Positions 31,035 through 41,346 of a DNA stretch of 57,247 bases are shown piece after piece. The position numbers were made by a program, and so were the translations under genes. The stretch comes from Mesostigma viride. Taxonomy: Eukaryota > Streptophyta > Mesostigmatophyceae > Mesostigmatales > Mesostigmataceae. Location of the stretch: the NCBI GenBank assembly GCA_009746045.1, contig RPFO01000131.1:1837816-1895062 (forward strand). Direction: 5' to 3'. Each line of letters opens with the position of its first letter. Within the stretch, counting starts at the first letter, position 1. The notes under the pieces are model-generated. The model ran no database searches and was not told the DNA's origin. It worked only from the letters and a program-made list of their open reading frames with translations.

Positions 31035-31113
31035 CGTGGGCACACGGTTCATGCATGTAAAGTGCTTGGCGGCTCATAATGCTGCCAGCTGGCATCATGA
31101 CGTGGGCACACCA
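31024..31113 (+). repeat. Duplicated stop-codon region of the CRTISO-like gene
   Basis: AGCTGGCTTCATGACGTGGG CACAC at the end of the gene (31021-31045) returns as AGCTGGCATCATGACGTGGG CACAC at about 31087-31111, 66 bp downstream. The copy keeps the TGA. It is the same kind of boundary duplication as at the splice sites, but at a 3' end. Confidence 0.85.
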
Positions 31114-31365
31114 AGGCTCTGCGAGGGTGACCTCAAGGGTTTGGGGTCACTTCACAAAAAAAGTAAACGGCTCATGTTGCTTACTTCGTGGCTTATAAGG
31201 CTGCCAGCTGCAGCAACCCACATGCATAGCAACTAGAATCGCGAGGGGGACCCCCAAAGGGCTCGTTTTGCCCAGCTCTAGTCTCTTATCATGAGTCAGT
31301 CAATTGATGTAATGCAAGCTTATTAACACACATGCATGGTTCCTCCATTCTCAAATCGGGGTTAA

Positions 31366-31415
31366 TGCTCCGTGACTCCCCAACGGGAGCACGAGTCTAA
31401 TTAATTAATTAATTA
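31366..31415 (+). mobile_element. Solo LINE 3' end: hairpin plus tail
   Basis: Same hairpin as at 17319-17341 (here CGTG at 31371 to CACG at 31393) followed by AGTCTAATTAATTAATTAAT. Nothing of the element body is attached. Confidence 0.7.
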
Positions 31416-31623
31416 TCAAATCTGCTTGTTGATGTTCTACTACTTAGCCAACGACTGTACAAATGCATGGTCCGGATTCGGTGGCCTGTGTTGGTTGTCT
31501 GATTGATATACCCTCTAACAGCTGCATCAGTCGAGGTACTGCACGACATTTCTGGACTGCTGTTATCACCTCCATGATGATGTAGCTAGTGCGCCAAATA
31601 GACCATAATATCTTACATGCTAG

Positions 31624-31950
31624 GATGGCGCCGAGACCTGGACACTGACGCAAGAGCTGGAGCAACGACTCGACGGCAACGTCACCAAGATGCTGCGCAA
31701 GGCCCTTAACATCCCCTTTGGTGTGCACATTAGTCATGAGGATTTGTACGCTGATTTGCCCTATGTTTCCCACATTATTAGGCACAGGCGCCTGGGCCTA
31801 GCCGGGCACCTGGCCCGCACAGATCAGGTAGACACATCAGATAGATCGCTAGCTGGCACCAAGCCCGCCCAGCCTGGGCGATATGTCCAAACCTGGCGTG
31901 CCCCAGGCCGCGCGCGGCAGGCCGGGCCGCCACCCGTGGACTTTTCATGA
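31624..31950 (+). pseudogene. LINE reverse-transcriptase C-terminal fragment
   Basis: The frame reads DGAETWTLTQELEQRLDG, then MLRKALNIPF, then DLYADLPYVSHIIRHRRLGLA and GHLARTD. The pattern GAETW-L-----RLD----RMLR-ALN followed by Y-DLP-VS--IR-RRL-LAGH is typical of the region just after the RT core of non-LTR elements (knowledge of the family). No catalytic motif is present. It ends at TGA 31948-31950 after a P/A/R-rich tail and is a 5'-truncated remnant. Confidence 0.75.
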
Positions 31951-31963
31951 TCATAGACTCGGC

Positions 31964-32524
31964 ATTAATTAATTAATTAATAGACACGTGACTGCGTCAC
32001 GTGAGCATAAGTCCTCAGTGGGAGCGGAACATGGGATGGAATGGATGGTATAAGCTATCTAGGTCCTAGTTACAGGGGTGTGGGCACCGCGGCCCGAATC
32101 GCTATGAATGCCAGACTTGGTCACACGCGGAGCCCCCACAGGCTTGGGACATGATAGACTGATAGACTCGGCATGGACATGTGCTACACTAGACGAGATG
32201 GGCTCACACCCGGGCAGCCTCCTGGTTTGTCTGTAATAAGGAGGCAGATATGGTACGCAGTCACGTGTCTATTAATTAATTAATTAATGGTACGCAAGGA
32301 TAGATGGCAAGTAGTGATGAAGGAGACCACCCCCAAGTCTGTGGGGGCTCCGCGTGTGACCGTGTATGGCATTAATTCATAGCGATTCGGGCCGCGGTGC
32401 CCACAACCCTGTAACTAGGACCTGGATAGCTTATACACCATCCATTCCATCCCATGTTCCCCGCCCACTGAGGACTTATGCTCACGCGAAGCAATCACGT
32501 GTCTATATTAATTAATTAATTAAT
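31964..32524. mobile_element. Large inverted-repeat (foldback/MITE-like) element cluster
   Basis: The left arm (31964-32146) and the right arm (32334-32524) are imperfect reverse complements over about 185 bp. Ends read TTAATTAA then TAGACACGTGACTGCGT; arms include GGGATGGAATGGATGG, GGGCACCGCGGCCCGAATCG and CACGCGGAGCCCCCACA. A third copy of the end (TCACGTGTCTATTAATTAA at 32263-32290) lies in the loop, so the structure may be two nested elements. No transposase is present. Confidence 0.8.
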
Positions 32525-32644
32525 CTTACATGAACATATAATATGTTTTGATGAGTAGGGTAGTTAGGATTTTTCTAGACTAGCTAGATTAGAGTTAGGT
32601 TAGTTCGATAACGCGGCTCCTCCCACCCCACCCATCCATCAAGG

Positions 32645-32705
32645 AATTTGTGCTCTCCCAACGGAGGCATGTTATAATTTAATTTAATTTTAATATAATA
32701 TGTTG
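32645..32705 (+). mobile_element. Possible degenerate LINE tail
   Basis: CTCCCAACGGAG hairpin core followed by GCATGTTATAATTTAATTTAATTTTAA. It matches the tail layout of the ORF1-only element at 8229-8309. Confidence 0.45.
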
Positions 32706-32934
32706 TGAATCCTGGATGAGGCCTGGTGGGTGAAACTAGAATCCTGCATTGCATGGTGATTGCACTGGCCGGATGCGTCCAACTGAGTTGGCTGGTTGCT
32801 AGCCGTTTACTAAAGAAATCTGCATAGGGCACAACATACATGAAAAAAGGGGTCGAAAAACAGGGCCTCACTGTACCTAGTCTGCATTGGCATCAATCCA
32901 GGGTTGAAGCTGCGGGCTCATGCAAAGTTATTAA

Positions 32935-33500
32935 TTAACTAATTAATTAAACTCGTGCTCCCGTTGGGGAGTCACGGAGCACCGGAGTGCTTTTCATCCC
33001 TGTTTGTGCTCAACATGAAGAAAGGGCAGAGACCCCCTTTCTCCTTCATGCCAGAGGCATGCCACAGCAGCTCAATCGGACACGATAGACGATCCGGCAA
33101 GTTCTGTGGGTGCAATAAGACCCGCGTGAGCATATCATGGCAAGGAGCGTGGGCAAGTAAGCGAAGCATAGCCAGGACGGAGCACGGCTGGCTGCACAAG
33201 GGCTAGGCTAAGGCTATGGCTGGTTGTGCGTTAGCGGTGCACGTGACTAGGTATGGTGGCACGGCTAGGTAAACATTCTAGGCATGGCTGCCATGGCGGC
33301 AGTGACTACCAATGATTCAAGCTAGGGCTATTCTAGCCCGCAGGGGGCGTCCACATCTTGTGGTTGATCATCAGGTCCCCGCCCCGCCAGTACACCTTGG
33401 GCCTCTGGGGATCCTGCATGTGGCGGAGGTATTCCGGCCACAGGTCGCGTCGCTGCTGCTGCCGAGCGGGGGTCAGGTCGTCGTCCAGCGTCCAGGTGAG
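32935..33500 (-). mobile_element. 5'-truncated LINE copy with ORF1 end, 3' UTR, hairpin and tail
   Basis: On the minus strand: ORF1 C-terminal fragment (33500-33333), about 350 bp of 3' UTR, the hairpin (32976-32954, complement of CGTGCTCCCGTTGGGGAGTCACG) and TTTAATTAATTAGTTAATTAA. It ties the solo hairpin tails to the ORF1 family. Confidence 0.75.
33333..33500 (-). pseudogene. LINE ORF1 C-terminal fragment
   Basis: Reads TWTLDDDLTPARQQQRRDLWP, then a YLRHMQDPQRPKVYWRGGDL block, then INHKMWTPPAG and stop. It aligns with the end of the intact ORF1 protein (LDDDLTLAQQQRRRELWP ... KPVYWRGAVIHVDHKPW ... PG stop). Homology breaks off at about 33500, consistent with 5' truncation. Confidence 0.85.
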
Positions 33501-34730
33501 GTCGTGCAAAGCTATAGAGGGACAATCCTTAGCTATCCAAACCAGTTATTACCAGAAAGTTCGTACCCATGGACGCACGGTCGCCTTCTTATGGCAGGAT
33601 ATTCAATAAATCATCTATGCATTATATATCTTTTGACACTCAACACATTTTGCGACACCGAGTATCCAACCCAAACTAGTCATGGCCAACCTGCATTTCC
33701 TCTCCTGCCGGCCGTTCAGACCTTGCGTGAGAATTGAGTGTCCCGACAGATTGAGAAGCATAGCTAGCTTCCTTTTGCCACAACAGGAAAGTTAGTAGTG
33801 CCCCAAACATCCGGCGGATGCAGCTGCTCTGAACTTCGCCTCAGCTCTCACCGGCCTCAGCTCTGCTCAGTCGTCTGTGAGCAGGCATGCTGGACGGCAT
33901 GCTTTGCTGTGAAATCTCGATTGTTAGCGATTCCCTGTCCGGGCAGGCCATGCCAGAAGCAACAACTGATTACTTCCGCTGCAACCGTCCCATGCTTTAC
34001 GTGTGTCCAGTGGATGTGATGCACCCCGCGATTCCGACCACGAAAATACGCCAACCAGCAGGGCGAGGAATGAGGAGTTAGGCGATTGCCTAAATTATCT
34101 TGGTGCACAGCCAAATGAGCCAAATAGCTATACACAGCCGATGGGAATGTGGATTCCTGTCTCCGGAGTCCAGACTCCGCACGAAAATATGACTGTACAT
34201 AACAGATCTCTGCTGCCCATGTGCGGCGTGGGACACCACAACAACAACAACTGACAACAACAACATTAACAGATCTGAGATGTCCTGAGATTCTGGCATC
34301 TGCCACGCACCTGTTTGCGCCAAGACGTGCCAGCATGTTATTACGTTTCTATTCGATCACACAGCCATGGCTATCCACATCCAGGCAGGCGGCATCGAAG
34401 CAACGTTTTAACGTCTCTAGGTTGCATGCTGACCTGCAAAATCCACATGGCACTGATTGTGAGGTCGCTAGGTTTGTACTGAAAGAACACAACAGCGTGC
34501 AATTGCAGGTGTGATTGGAAAGTAACCTCAATATTTCATTTAGGGGGGCAGCACTGGCTTCAATGCACGAGGTCGCTTTTTTGAATTTCACGTGGCGGTA
34601 TAACCTTGTACAGTTCACGTTCATCAATCCGTAAAATGTACGCCGTGCAGCCCTGAATGAATACCCCTTCGACCCTGCACTTGCTGGCAGTTTAGTCCGG
34701 TTTTTGTATTATTACCGCTCTACGCCGACG
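33501..34730. other. Spacer without recognised gene
   Basis: Several open frames of 60-160 codons on both strands have no recognisable motif, and no exon of a known family is seen. A short (ACA)n-rich stretch is at 34237-34266. Confidence 0.5.
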
Positions 34731-35667
34731 ATGGTGAACGGGTTCCCCGGAATCTTGGTCGAATGGTAATTATGATACAATGGCATGTCTGAATGGCATG
34801 ACTGTTTCTTGGCCTTGATTTGTATACTGTTTCTGCGTTTGCTATCTTAGTGGCCTGCCGTCGACATAGCCGTCGTGGGGGCCGCCAACTCCGCAGGCGC
34901 GTGCCTTTTTGTCTACGATGCAAAGCTGCCTAAGCCGATTTTCGCAACGCTTGGTGCCCTTCGAATAGCCCGGTCCACACTTTAGCGTGCAAGCCGTATC
35001 TGATGCATCACGTGACAAAGCTTTGCTTGCGCTAGGTGGTCACACAATTCGCCATGATTTGCCAAATTGTAGGCGCGAACAGGTGATGCATCTTAACTAC
35101 GCAGCCCTGCTGGTTTGATGGTACGGAGACAATGGTCTGTGCGGAATTATGTAAACGCCTCTCTTCCCCCCGCACCCCCGCAGCCCCCCCCCCCCCCTCT
35201 TCCTCTCGTCCCTCCCTCCCAAGTGTTTCCCCCCTCCTCCCCCTCCCCCTTCCCCTGCCTCCCACCCCCTGTATTGTACTATGCATCACTAACACGTCCC
35301 ATAATGGCCTGGTCCACAGATCCAGCGCATGCCACCTGCTACCACCCGCCAACCTCCACCCGCCAACCTCCACCCTCCACCCAACACCCAACATCTGCCA
35401 CCTAAAACTTGCTTGTATCTGCTCGGTGCTTCCACCTGTCGCCGTGCTGCCACCTGGCCCCCGCACCATGCTGCCACCTGTCACAGCGACATCCCCATGA
35501 AGCAGTTCATCCTCAGCCTCAATGAGGAGATGAGCCACAGCCAGAAGTTCATTATTGCCGACCTGGATGAGCGCCACCTGTTCGTGCAGGCGTCCGCAGG
35601 AGAGATGCTTGCGAAGAAAATTGACGAGTTCTTGCATGAGAATACGTACCAAAAGCCGGTGGTATAG
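34731..35667 (+). CDS. TFB5: TFIIH subunit TFB5 / GTF2H5 (TTDA), 2 exons, complete
   Basis: Smallest core TFIIH subunit; it stabilises the complex and stimulates the XPB/p52 module in transcription and nucleotide excision repair. Exon 1 34731-34765 (MVNGFPGILVE plus two bases of a split codon, donor GTAATT); exon 2 35487-35667 (acceptor TCACAG, first base completes TGC = Cys, then DIPMKQFILSL). Total 71 aa, the same as the human protein. The core reads QKFIIADLDERHLFVQ, matching the KFII-D-D--H-FV strand pattern of TTDA, followed by a C-terminal helix (MLAKKIDEFLHEN). The intron is pyrimidine-rich near the acceptor. Homology, split-codon phase and length together make the model secure despite the tiny first exon. 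Confidence 0.93.
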
Positions 35668-35736
35668 TGACCCTACAGTATTGCGGGTTTCACAGCCGGT
35701 GGACAGCCGGTTGCATAGCCGGTGGTATGGTGACCA
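35651..35736 (+). repeat. Duplicated stop-codon region of TFB5
   Basis: AGCCGGTGGTATAGTGACC at the gene end (35654-35672) recurs as AGCCGGTGGTATGGTGACC at 35717-35735. In the copy the stop TAG has become TGG. Further short CAGCCGGT repeats lie between. Confidence 0.85.
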
Positions 35737-36705
35737 TTTCGTGGCACTTACCATGCCAGATGAAATGTTGGGACAGACAAGTACAGCCGGTCATGTCTAC
35801 CCGGTGGCACAACCGACCCGGTATGTCCACCCATTGTGGCACATCGGGTGCCCGAGAAAGCTGGCTGGTGTGCTTGGGCTTGTCTGGACAAGGTTGATGT
35901 CCACATGTATTGAAATTATAACCAGCACATGACGGTCATGTGCACAAAGCCGCAATGTGCATGTAAATGGTCATGTCTACGCCATTCATGGTAGGCACTT
36001 GTGAGTTCCTTGACATTGCTGGACGCATCTCGCTACTGGGTTCCCACCATGATTTTACGTTACTATTAAGTGAGACAGATCTGCCAGCCCCTGGCAGAAA
36101 TCGCGCTCATCACCGCCTGTCCGGCAAAGGGCATCGCAATATGTCGGGGACGGGACATGGTAGAATTTCTTTAACGCCTACAAAAAATTGCGCCGGCATC
36201 GAATAAGCATCCCTATTAATACAATAGTTGTCTCACTTAATATATAAAATGTTCAGCTATGATGGGGGATTCTTTATTGATAATTATATTTGATGAACAT
36301 GTAGACTGAACAAGTCTCGAGTGGACACGTGTGTAGTACTCCTACACACACAGATCTCGAATGTTTTATCTAGTACCAAATCCGAAAGGCTTGCATCACT
36401 CCCCGGAAAGGAGAACTTTTGCGGATGACTGTAGGTGTCAGTTGGCGATGCCTTAGGATCAGGAGACGTCCGTCCTATAGTCAGCAAAAGTTGGTGCGAG
36501 AGGTCCCCAGTTCGATTCCGGCCTGGATTCATTTGCAGATCGCGTTTTCCGCGGACCGGCACTGAACACAAGTGGTTTTCACCTTTGCGGCGTGCCAAAT
36601 CAGAATGTAGACTGCGTCATGTGAGCATCAATCCTCAAAATGGTGATAGCATGAAGATGGATCCAGATGGAGATGGAAACTATCGATCTCTAACTAATTG
36701 GCCCC
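35737..36705. other. Spacer without recognised gene
   Basis: The frames on both strands are not recognisable. A T-arm-like stretch (GGTCCCCAGTTCGATTCCGG, 36502-36521) resembles a Pol III B box, but no tRNA fold surrounds it. 36602-36640 carries ACTGCGTCATGTGAGCAT, the core shared with the inverted-repeat element ends. Confidence 0.45.
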
Positions 36706-36831
36706 GAGATTTTGGACAAGATGATGGACAAGACCAAGTGGGCCCAGGTCATAGAGGACAACGAACCCCCTCCCGTGGGGAAGCGCCCACGTGTCTGCAA
36801 ACACAGGAAGCACGCTAGACAGGACCCCTAG
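36706..36831 (+). pseudogene. Possible retroelement ORF 3' end
   Basis: A short frame ending in TAG: EILDKMMDKTKWAQVIED, then a basic tail (KRPRVCKHRKHARQDP). It looks like the charged C-terminus of a longer protein cut off at its 5' side, followed by about 65 bp and then the long satellite. I cannot name the family. Confidence 0.3.
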
Positions 36832-36896
36832 GGTAGAGAGCTTAGAATAGAGTTGGCTTGATGTTGTAGATAGATTAGACCGGTAGTTTTGCGTGT

Positions 36897-37763
36897 CCCC
36901 ATCCATCCATCCATCCATCCATCCATCCACCCACCCACCCACCCACCCACCCACCCACCCACCCACCCACCCACCCACCCACCCACCCACCCACCCACCC
37001 ACCCACCCACCCACCCACCCACCCACCCACCACCCACCCACCCACCCACCCACCCACCCACCCACCCACCCACCCACCCACCCACCCACCCACCCACCCA
37101 CCCACCCACCCACCCACCCACCCACCCACCCACCCACCCACCCACCCACCCACCCACCCACCCACCCACCCACCCACCCACCCACCCACCCACCCACCCA
37201 CCCACCCACCCACCCACCCACCACCCACCCACCCACCCACCCACCCACCCACCCACCCACCCACCCACCCACCCACCCACCCACCCACCCACCCACCCAC
37301 CCACCCACCCACCCACCCACCCACCCACCCACCCACCCACCCACCCACCCCACCGCCCGCCCGCCGCCCGCCCGCCCGCCCGCCCGCCCGCCCGCCCGCC
37401 CGCCCGCCCGCCCGCCGCCCGCCCGCCCGCCGCCCGCCCGCCCGCCGCCGCCGCCCGCCGCCCGCGCCGCCCGCCCGCCCGCCCGCCGCCCGCCCGCCCG
37501 CCCGCCGCCCGCCCGCCCGCCGCCCGCCCGCCCGCCCGCCGCCGCCCACCCACCCACCCACCCACCCACCCACCCACCCACCCACCCACCCACCCACCCA
37601 CCCACCCACCCATCCACCCACCCACCCACCCACCCACCCACCCACCCACCCACCCACCCACCCACCCACCCACCCGTCCGTCCACCCGCCCACCCGTCCG
37701 TCCGTCCGTCCGTCCGTCCGTCCGTCCGTCCGTCCGTCCGTCCGTCCGTCCGTCCATCCATCC
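36897..37763. repeat. 867-bp tetranucleotide satellite (CATC / CCCA / CCCG / CCGT)
   Basis: Blocks in order: CATC (36899-36927), CCCA (36928-37349), CCCG/CCG (37350-37546), CCCA (37547-37675), CCGT (37676-37753), then CATC to the LTR. The top strand has almost no G outside CCCG/CCGT. It yields PTHP, VGGW and AGGR frames in every register, which are artefacts. The LTR element is inserted in its CATC end; CATC resumes at 47177-47204. Confidence 0.97.
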
Positions 37764-38465
37764 TGTAACGACTAAAAATGTTGTGTTTGCAACAGCCTCA
37801 GTATCAACATTAGCGTGAAAAGATCTTTATACCTGGGTTGGAGTCGCGACAGATAACCTCACGTCCAGAGAAGCAATGAAGATGGATCTTCAACAGTTAA
37901 GGGAATGAGTCCCCACCCTTGTTAGACACAACAGACAAGTTATATCCAAGTCGACTATCTGTTGAAGTTATAGTTGACTTTTGGCAAGGGTTGTTTGATT
38001 GATGAAACAAGGAAACCCTTGAATTACACCATAGCTTTAGCTCTCACGTACGCACACATGCACGGCCGCCCCAAACAGGATAAAAGTCATCGTGCACGCA
38101 GCATCCATCCAACCCTAACCCGGAAGGACCAATCAAAAGTGAGGATCACTCAAGATAAGATCTTAGCCTCCGAATCCTCCACACAACACAAAGCCAGCAC
38201 ATACGAAATCTCAAGGACCTGGAACCAAATCCACCAGGTACAACGGTACTGCAGAGAATCTTGACTGACTAAACAACACCATGCAAAGTACCCTACGTGG
38301 ATCAGGCCACGACCAATGAGGGTAGAACAATAGATTCGACAGATCTCAACAGGCCCAATATCTATCAGACGTCGAAGCCTCCTAACTTCTCAAATAATTG
38401 TCCTAAAGAACTCATAATAAGATTCAACAGTAGGAAAACTTTGGATGTAACATTTGGTTGTTACA
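37764..38465 (-). repeat. 3' LTR of the chromovirus
   Basis: 702 bp, starts TGTAACGACT and ends GGTTGTTACA on the plus strand. One substitution (AACCTC/AACTTC) and one T indel from the other LTR were noticed. Confidence 0.97.
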
Positions 38466-38482
38466 TATCTCCCCCTCAAGAC
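38466..38482 (-). other. Polypurine tract
   Basis: On the minus strand TTGAGGGGGAGATA abuts the 3' LTR start TGTAAC. It is the expected primer for plus-strand synthesis. Confidence 0.8.
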
Positions 38483-38868
38483 AGGAACTCCCAGTTCCTA
38501 GAAGCCAAGAAGAATAAAACAACAACCTCCACAAAACAACACAACATAAACAGGAAGTCCACCACCTCTTGGGACAAGCAAGTGGGTTTTTACATCCCCA
38601 AAGGGCCTCCTATCTCAGTACCATCTGATCATGTCAACCCTGAATAAGACAAATTCACCCACAGATGAAATGTCATCAAGTGACTAACACACAGGCAACC
38701 ATGCCTGGATAATACAACTGCAAAGCTACCATGAACTCAGAACTGTCGTTGCTGGAAATCTGGACTGGACATCAGAACTGGTCGCCTCCATTCTGGATCC
38801 CCACCTCACTCCACAGCCCATCTCCAACCATCCTGGAACCCTTCACAGAGTGAACCAATCCCCCTTCT

Positions 38869-39255
38869 TCATATCCTTCCCCTCGTTCCAAACACTGGGA
38901 AATGCTCCACCATGGACACCAGATCTGGCCAGTTCCTGCTGACCTGAATATCCAAGCAGGTCTCAGCAGCCTTGCCCAACTCAGCTGAAAACCTACTGCA
39001 CTGGGCAGGGTAGGACAGAGTGACCACAGCCTGTCGGAGGGGATCGAAGACCCAGCCACTGGCAGTCTTATGGCGACATAGCCAGCTGCTATAGGCCCAC
39101 CACAGCTGTAGAAAGGCCTTGATAGGCCCCCACCTGGCGCCCAAGATGGGTACCAGCACCCTCAAAGGTGTGAGCCTGGCCCTCAGCTCGTTAGGGAACT
39201 TTGGTAACTGCAGCCCCACAAAGACTGTGCTGTCCTTGCGTGGAAAACAAGACAT
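38869..39255 (-). CDS. Retroelement ORF4, downstream of pol, unknown function (128 aa)
   Basis: Its ATG overlaps the stop of the preceding ORF as TGATG (39257-39253), an arrangement that suits coupled re-initiation. The protein is rich in L, R and W, with no signal peptide or clear membrane segment. I recognise no domain. It lies where env would be, but nothing suggests an envelope protein. Confidence 0.6.
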   Translation of the reverse strand: MSCFPRKDSTVFVGLQLPKFPNELRARLTPLRVLVPILGARWGPIKAFLQLWWAYSSWLCRHKTASGWVFDPLRQAVVTLSYPAQCSRFSAELGKAAETCLDIQVSRNWPDLVSMVEHFPVFGTRGRI

Positions 39256-40103
39256 CACAGAGCAGTTGGACGACGGGTAAGGTCAAACTCTCCCTGCTTG
39301 ACAGCCTGCTCAAGTAGCTCAGTGTAGGTCTGGGAATATCCAACTGGCTTGAGCCCTGCAAAGGCGAGTCTCAGGTCACTGGGCAGAGCCTCCATCAAGT
39401 CCTGGCCCTCCACCGGCCTCATGTCAAACGAAGGCCACGGGTACACTGCAAAGACGGTGTGCATAATGTAAGCCACCATAGGTGACCCAATCTCACAGAG
39501 ACTGGGGGGCAGACAGTCAAGGGCCAACTCTACCATACCCTCAGGTACTAGTTCACCCTCCTCCACCACTGTCTGATCCAATGCCTGCATGGCTGTGTAC
39601 AAGGATTTACACCACTCGCACTGTCCAGGAGCACAATTACGGTGGTCCAAGAACTGCTCCACCTGTTTTGTTGGAACAGCTGACCTGGGCAAGTGTACCA
39701 CCACCTTAGGGGGTGGAGGAGCCTCCGTAGGAGAGGGGACTGAGACCACCGGGGTGGGGATAGCCTCCTGAGCTACTGGAGCCTCAGAAACTGCAGGCAC
39801 AGCAGAACCCACAGTTGGAATGTGCCCAGCCCTCAAGTGTTCTGCCATCTGAGTAACCAGACCCTCCACATTAATCAACCTGGTTATCAAGGCCCCGTGA
39901 CGCTGCTCGTGCCGTTGCTGATCATGTACCATACGCTGGAACAGATTGAGAAAATGGGCTTCCACAAACCCAGCGTCTTCCTGGATCGAAGGGCCCGGGG
40001 CTCTGGGGCCAGCGTAGTCGTGCTGAAAGACATACGTAGCCCTCACGTCCTCTTGGGTTCGTGCAGGTGGCCTGGGTGTCCCCTCCGGATGGGAGTCGGC
40101 CAT
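39255..40103 (-). CDS. Retroelement ORF3, downstream of pol, unknown function (282 aa)
   Basis: ATG 40103 (MADSHPEGTPRPP), in frame to TGA 39255. The N-terminal third is polar with a likely coiled-coil segment (FLNLFQRMVHDQQRHEQRH ... LINVEGLVTQMAEHL). The middle is P/V/A-rich. A possible metal-binding motif CAPGQCEWC is followed by an acidic helical part. It is intact although gag and pol are broken. No match to env, Gag or known accessory proteins that I can see. Confidence 0.65.
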   Translation of the reverse strand: MADSHPEGTPRPPARTQEDVRATYVFQHDYAGPRAPGPSIQEDAGFVEAHFLNLFQRMVHDQQRHEQRHGALITRLINVEGLVTQMAEHLRAGHIPTVGSAVPAVSEAPVAQEAIPTPVVSVPSPTEAPPPPKVVVHLPRSAVPTKQVEQFLDHRNCAPGQCEWCKSLYTAMQALDQTVVEEGELVPEGMVELALDCLPPSLCEIGSPMVAYIMHTVFAVYPWPSFDMRPVEGQDLMEALPSDLRLAFAGLKPVGYSQTYTELLEQAVKQGEFDLTRRPTAL

Positions 40104-40151
40104 GGCTGGCAACCACAGACACAAAACACCAAAAAGAGGTGTTAGCAGTGC

Positions 40152-40679
40152 TCACTGGGAGCTATGAAGGGGAGCACACCGCTCAGAGCCCATGACATAC
40201 CACTCAGGCAAGGTGATACCATGACGCTGACAATACTCTAGTACAGCAGAGTGACTGTTGGTGAGATCAGACAACCACAGCCACGTAGCAGTCACCTCTA
40301 GCTCTCCCTTCCAGTGTACCTTAAACTGCAACTGTTTGGTACGACCTTTCCCCTTCACCCTGTGAGCCAACAACCGCTCCACTTCATAGATCTTCTCCCC
40401 CTCAGAATCCAATTCATAAGGCAAAGGGGCAGACAATCTGCCTGGTAAGGTGTTGCGCCTGTACAGCTTCAGCTGGGCTAGGTGAAAAATATTATTCCTG
40501 AGCTTCCAGTGAGAAGGCACTTGGACCTGGACCACTGTACCATAGTGGAAGGTTGCCAACACTGGGTAAGGACCCAACCAGAGTGGTTGCAGTTTCCTGC
40601 ATTGCTCCTTCTCAGGCAGCACTCTGTTGGCTTCCAGCAACACCAAGTCCCCAGGAGCTACAAAGGAATGACTGGCCAC
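40152..40679 (-). CDS. Integrase C-terminal part with chromodomain
   Basis: Begins in the integrase C-terminal (GPY/F-like) module: LVLLEANRVLPEK, then LQPLWLGPYPVLATF. It ends in a chromodomain-like stretch: YEVERLLAHRVKGKG, then LQFKVHWKGELEVTATW, then a C-terminal helix. Chromodomains tether chromovirus integrases to heterochromatin marks. Of the three aromatic-cage positions, Y (first strand) and W (HWKG) are visible and the third appears to be W. Separated from the integrase core by a frame break. Confidence 0.85.
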   Translation of the reverse strand: MASHSFVAPGDLVLLEANRVLPEKEQCRKLQPLWLGPYPVLATFHYGTVVQVQVPSHWKLRNNIFHLAQLKLYRRNTLPGRLSAPLPYELDSEGEKIYEVERLLAHRVKGKGRTKQLQFKVHWKGELEVTATWLWLSDLTNSHSAVLEYCQRHGITLPEWYVMGSERCAPLHSSQ

Positions 40680-41346
40680 CGTTTGCTGCCAGGCGTAGTC
40701 AGGTATTTGTCCTGTGTCCTCAACAGCTGGGTAGCCACAATGCTGTGAGCCTCCTGGAAGGAAGCCAACAACTGCTGGACTGAACCAAGACGTCGCTGGA
40801 AAGGGCCTTCAGCGTCTCTGTCAGGCAGTTCCAAGTCGAATGGTGTCAAGGGACACTGGCCATTGCAGATCACGAAGGGGGACATCTGGTGAGGAGCCAG
40901 AGGAGAGTTGTTGATTGCGAACTCTATGAAAGGTATCTTCTTGTCCCAGTCCTTGTTGTCGTGTGTACAATAGTGCTTTTGACACTCCCTGACAATTCTG
41001 TTCATCCTCTCCACCGCCCCAGTACTGGCACACCTGTATGCCACACCGAATGCCAGCTTAGTGTCTAGGATGTCAAAGAATGACTTCCAAAACCCTGACA
41101 GCCAAAGGGGGTCCTGATCAGTGATGATCACTCTAGGCATGCCGTGCAGACGGTAGATCTCCTTCATAAACAAATCACACACTGTACAGCGGTGAGATGA
41201 GTATTGCAAGGAATCAGATGGCACATCCTGGACAGCCTGTCCATGACCACAAGGATCCTGTCATTGCCACCATCTGACATGGGAAGACCACAGATAAAAT
41301 CCATAGTCACACTGATCCAAGGGCGCAGGGGAATGGGCATAGCCAT
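40658..41346 (-). pseudogene. Integrase catalytic core (frame-broken)
   Basis: Two frames: 41346-41164 with the first catalytic Asp in VTMDFICGLP, and 41224-40658 with the second in RVIITDQDPLW and the Glu in STGAVERMNRIV, so the D,D(35)E triad is all present. One frame break lies between them near 41200. Confidence 0.88.

Noticed and set aside
33857-34336. 159-codon minus-strand frame as a gene
   Set aside because: No recognisable motif, composition like the spacer, no splice-site or homology support.
36440-36530. Possible tRNA or tRNA-derived SINE (AGTTCGATTCC box)
   Set aside because: Only a B-box-like stretch; the T stem mismatches at two of five pairs and no acceptor stem or anticodon arm could be drawn.
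36694-37818. Proteins of 270-355 codons made of HPPTHPPT or VGGWVGGW
   Set aside because: Artefacts of the tetranucleotide satellite, with no unique sequence beyond it.
38869-40103. Envelope gene of a retrovirus-like element
   Set aside because: The two ORFs after pol lack a signal peptide, a fusion-peptide-like stretch and a transmembrane anchor.
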